Origin: Lobosporangium transversale
Lineage: Eukaryota; Mortierellomycota; Mortierellomycetes; Mortierellales; Mortierellaceae
Direction of reading: 5' to 3'
Length of the DNA stretch: 64,000 bases
NCBI RefSeq assembly: GCF_002105155.1
Contig: NW_019029005.1
Coordinates: 372,001-436,000, forward strand
In this document: positions 61,398 to 64,000 of the stretch, in pieces
How positions within the stretch are numbered: position 1 is the first letter of the stretch
Layout: every line of letters begins with the position of its first letter
The notes under the pieces: model-generated
Seen by the model: only the letters and a program-made list of their open reading frames with translations
Database searches by the model: none
Told to the model about the DNA's origin: nothing
Program-made: the position numbers and the translations under genes

Positions 61398-64000
61398 ATG
61401 GAGGAAGATAGTATCCGGTTTGCAACTGGATATGATCGTCTAGAAATTCGCAGAATCTCTATAATAAGCTAAAAGATACCCGCCATCAAAGCACCCCCCT
61501 TGTCATGAACAAACAAGCGCCCTCGCTACCTGTTAAAGCAAAGAGGTCTCCTCGTCATCGTATCGCTACCGTAGGTGACATTGATACAGCAGTAGCGGAC
61601 ATAAGCTTTGGCAGTGACGAGAGTGAAGCTCAATCTTCTTCGCAGCTCGAGACAGCTGAGGATAGACAACGACGCGCGATTTGGTTTTTGGCAGTAGTGG
61701 CTCACCTCATTGTTTGAACAGACCCGATCTTCACTTGCTCCAAAGTCAGTTTCAGGACCTCTGTTTTTAGCAGACGGAAGCATATTGACATCATCATCAT
61801 CGTCGGCAGCGGCAACGATGGATTAGCGCCAGCAGGAGGAAGAAGAAAAGTATATCATTAGACCCTCAGGTTGCGAATGCTGTTATACCACTCCAGGCTA
61901 TCGGAATGGTTTAGCTAGCCCCAGCAGCCCCCTTGGCTTGACTCAGTCCTCTTCCTACAACGCTATTTCTAATATGACAAACACCAGCCCTGGTGGCTAC
62001 TCAAATTTGAAGCAACACTCACGGTATTCATCTGAGAAGACTAATGTCACTGCTCTGGAGGCTTGGGATCCCCTGTGTCCTCACGATCAACTACACCAGT
62101 GCAAGGCCTTCGAAAGAGCACCATAGCATCGAGCCTGTCCGTGAGGAGCTGGAACTTTGGGAGAACGACGAAAAAGTAGCGACATATGTAAGAAGACCAA
62201 TGAAAGGGAGCAAGGATATGAAGAAGTGGCATGTTTGGCTTTAATATCGCGTTAACCTAATACTTTTATTTATGCTGGTCATATGTAGAAACTTGGAAAC
62301 TGTATTGGAAGGGGACAGTTTGGCTCTGTATATAAGTAAGTTGTTTTGTTTGTCTGACACTTTGCTCGGTTATTATTGGGGCCTATTAATCATTATGTTT
62401 ATTTATATCATTTAAACTAACTTCATACTCGATGTATTTGATAACAATTGTAGAGCGATGAATATGGTGACAGGCCAGATGGTTGCAGTGAAGCGGATCA
62501 AGATCGATGGGCTGAAAGATGAAGAACGGGACATGTTGATGCAGGAAGTAGATTTATTGAAGTCACTTGCTCATCCATCAATTGTCAAGTATGAGGGATT
62601 TATTAAAACAGAGGACTATCTCAACATTGTCCTGGAGTTTGTTAGAACGGTTCGCTCTTGACAACACTCAAATCCTTTGGGGCATTTCCCGAAAAGCTCG
62701 TAGTCGCATATGTGGTCAAAATCCTGGAAGGACTTGTTTATCTTCATGGCAAAGAGGTAATTTTATTATTTTGTATTGAAAGTAGACACTGAATGTATGA
62801 TTTGTGTAAAGTAGTCTGAAATGACGCAAAGGAGATTGTCTACTGATTATATGGTGGGTTTTTATTTTATGGCATTTTTAGGTTGTTCATTGTGATCTAA
62901 AGGCTGCCAACATTCTCACAACTAAGAATGGAAACGTGAAGCTTTCAGATTTTGGAGTATCTCTTAATCTCAAGGTGAAGGAGTCTGACTTTGGTGCTGT
63001 TGCTGGAACACCTAATTGGAGTATGTTGATCGAATGCAATAGTCGTTATTGGATTGGCCTTTACAAAGCTATGGGATTGTTTAATTTCCGATTACATCTT
63101 GTCCTTCTCTCTCTAATATCATTTCCCTTTTTCTTCCCTTTTTTATAAATTTTCATTAGTGGCACCGGAGGTGATTGAGTTGAAAGGTGCCTCACCAGCC
63201 AGTGATATCTGGTCTTTGGGATGCACAATCATTGAGATGCTGACGGGACGGCCTCCTTATGCAGATCTACTTGCAATGACAACTTTGTTCCGCATTGTAG
63301 AAGATGAGCGACCGCCATTGCCCAGTGACGTGTCTGCAGACCTATTGGATTTCTTATGCCAGTGTTTTCAAAAAGACCCAGCGTTGCGGCCCAGCGCAGG
63401 AGATTTGGGTCGCCATGTTTGGATTAAGCGTAATTTTGCAGCAAAGGTTAGCATAGGACAAACATTTTGCTCGTTTCCCATTGTCAATTTGTAAAAACGG
63501 CTTGGTAGTCTAATGCGAAAAGGTTATCTATTTATTCCATTCTTTCAGGAACTTAAGCCTATGGACAGTTTACCATTTATGAAGCGTAAACTGCTGGAGC
63601 CAAAGGAGAGAGTCCTTGCATCAACGCAAGAAGAAGGCAAAGAAAATGGAGCGGCTGCTAGAAGGTCTCTAACGCCACTTGGGCTCTCTTCAGGAACAGC
63701 TACAGGGCCACCACCGGCTGTATCTCCTAACGTTCCACTGCAGGCAAGTGGAAGTGGCGTAGCACTCGACGAGGAAGCGTTGACAGTGCTGGTGCATTTT
63801 ATGCTTCTTCGACTGTTCCAGCTCCGACCGTTCTCCATGATCGGTATCAGGAAATGAACCGAATGAGCGGCAAGGCAACCAATCAGCACCAGTTTGTTAA
63901 GAGTTCATTTGCAAAACGTAATGGAGATTTCAATTATGTTGGAAGCTGTAATATCTTATTGATACGTACTGTTCCTGAATATTCTTACTGATGCTACTTT
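61398..64000 (+). CDS. Septation-initiation kinase, Cdc7/Cdc15/SepH type (partial, 3' end beyond window)
   Basis: Ser/Thr kinase of the STE group that drives septation and mitotic exit from the spindle pole body. If separate from the CH gene, the best start is the ATG at 61398 (EEDSIRFATGYDRLE). About 230 Ser-rich residues precede the kinase. Kinase exons: 62289-62335 KLGNCIGRGQFGSVY (Gly loop); 62454-62756 with QMVAVKRIKIDGLKDEERD (catalytic Lys), HPSIVKYEGF, VLEFV and, after a missing G near 62643, NGSLLTTLKSFGAFPEKL; 62882-63021 VVHCDLKAANILTTKNGNVK and SDFGVSLNL; 63160-63446 MAPEVIELKGASPASDIWSL, GCTIIEMLTGRPPYADL and FQKDPALRPSA; 63549 onwards ELKPMDSLPFMKR. The HRD motif reads HCD. A further donor (GTAATG) is at 63919. 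Similarity to fungal SepH/Cdc7 is very strong. The C-terminal part is outside the window. Confidence 0.92.

Overview
This is a 64 kb piece of a filamentous-fungus nuclear genome. The genes are intron-rich with GT-AG introns, intergenic DNA is AT-rich, and pure A or T runs of 20-30 bases are everywhere. The gene set points to Mucoromycota, most likely a Mortierella-like lineage: a DHCR7-type sterol delta-7 reductase, secreted S41-type peptidase, paired signal-peptide/kelch/single-TM proteins, a WOPR regulator and a Cdc7/SepH-type septation kinase. The lineage is inferred from gene content only.

Layout. 1-1.8 kb: 5' part of mitochondrial cytochrome c peroxidase (minus). 2.5-5.6 kb: CNOT11-like CCR4-NOT subunit with an unusual Gln/Ser/RGG tail carrying a ubiquitin-interacting-motif-like helix (minus). 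7.1-8.8 kb: WOPR (Gti1/Pac2) transcription regulator (minus). 12.9-14.8 kb: U5 snRNP 40 kDa WD40 protein (minus). 15.2-17.3 kb: aminoacylase-1/M20 peptidase (minus). 18.4-19.2 kb: TIP30/FMP52 short-chain oxidoreductase (minus). 19.9-21.8 kb: 7-dehydrocholesterol-reductase-like sterol reductase (minus). 22.8-25.3 kb: secreted S41-family peptidase (minus). 26.3-28.4 kb: kelch/TM protein 1 (minus). 29.9-35.0 kb: CSC1/TMEM63 channel (plus). 35.4-38.1 kb: kelch/TM protein 2 (minus). 38.9-41.4 kb: four-finger C2H2 factor (minus). 41.4-48.8 kb: gene-poor AT-rich DNA. 48.8-49.8 kb: a fragmentary PD-(D/E)XK nuclease-like gene (plus). 50.4-52.8 kb: coiled-coil protein (minus). 52.8-58.6 kb: gene-poor. 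58.6-61.3 kb: calponin-homology (CH) domain protein and 61.4 kb to the window end: septation-initiation (Cdc7/Cdc15/SepH) kinase, both plus and possibly one fused gene.

A striking general property is that almost every multi-exon gene except cytochrome c peroxidase needs one or more +1/-1 corrections to read through its conserved domain, typically at short homopolymers (TTT, GGG, CCC, AAAA). Because single-copy housekeeping genes are affected and protein similarity resumes exactly in the next frame, draft-assembly indels are the likeliest cause. CDS entries below are therefore gene spans, with exon boundaries given where splice sites are clear. No operon-like organisation, rRNA, tRNA, CRISPR or intact transposon was recognised. 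The genes look like independent eukaryotic loci, not a pathway cluster.
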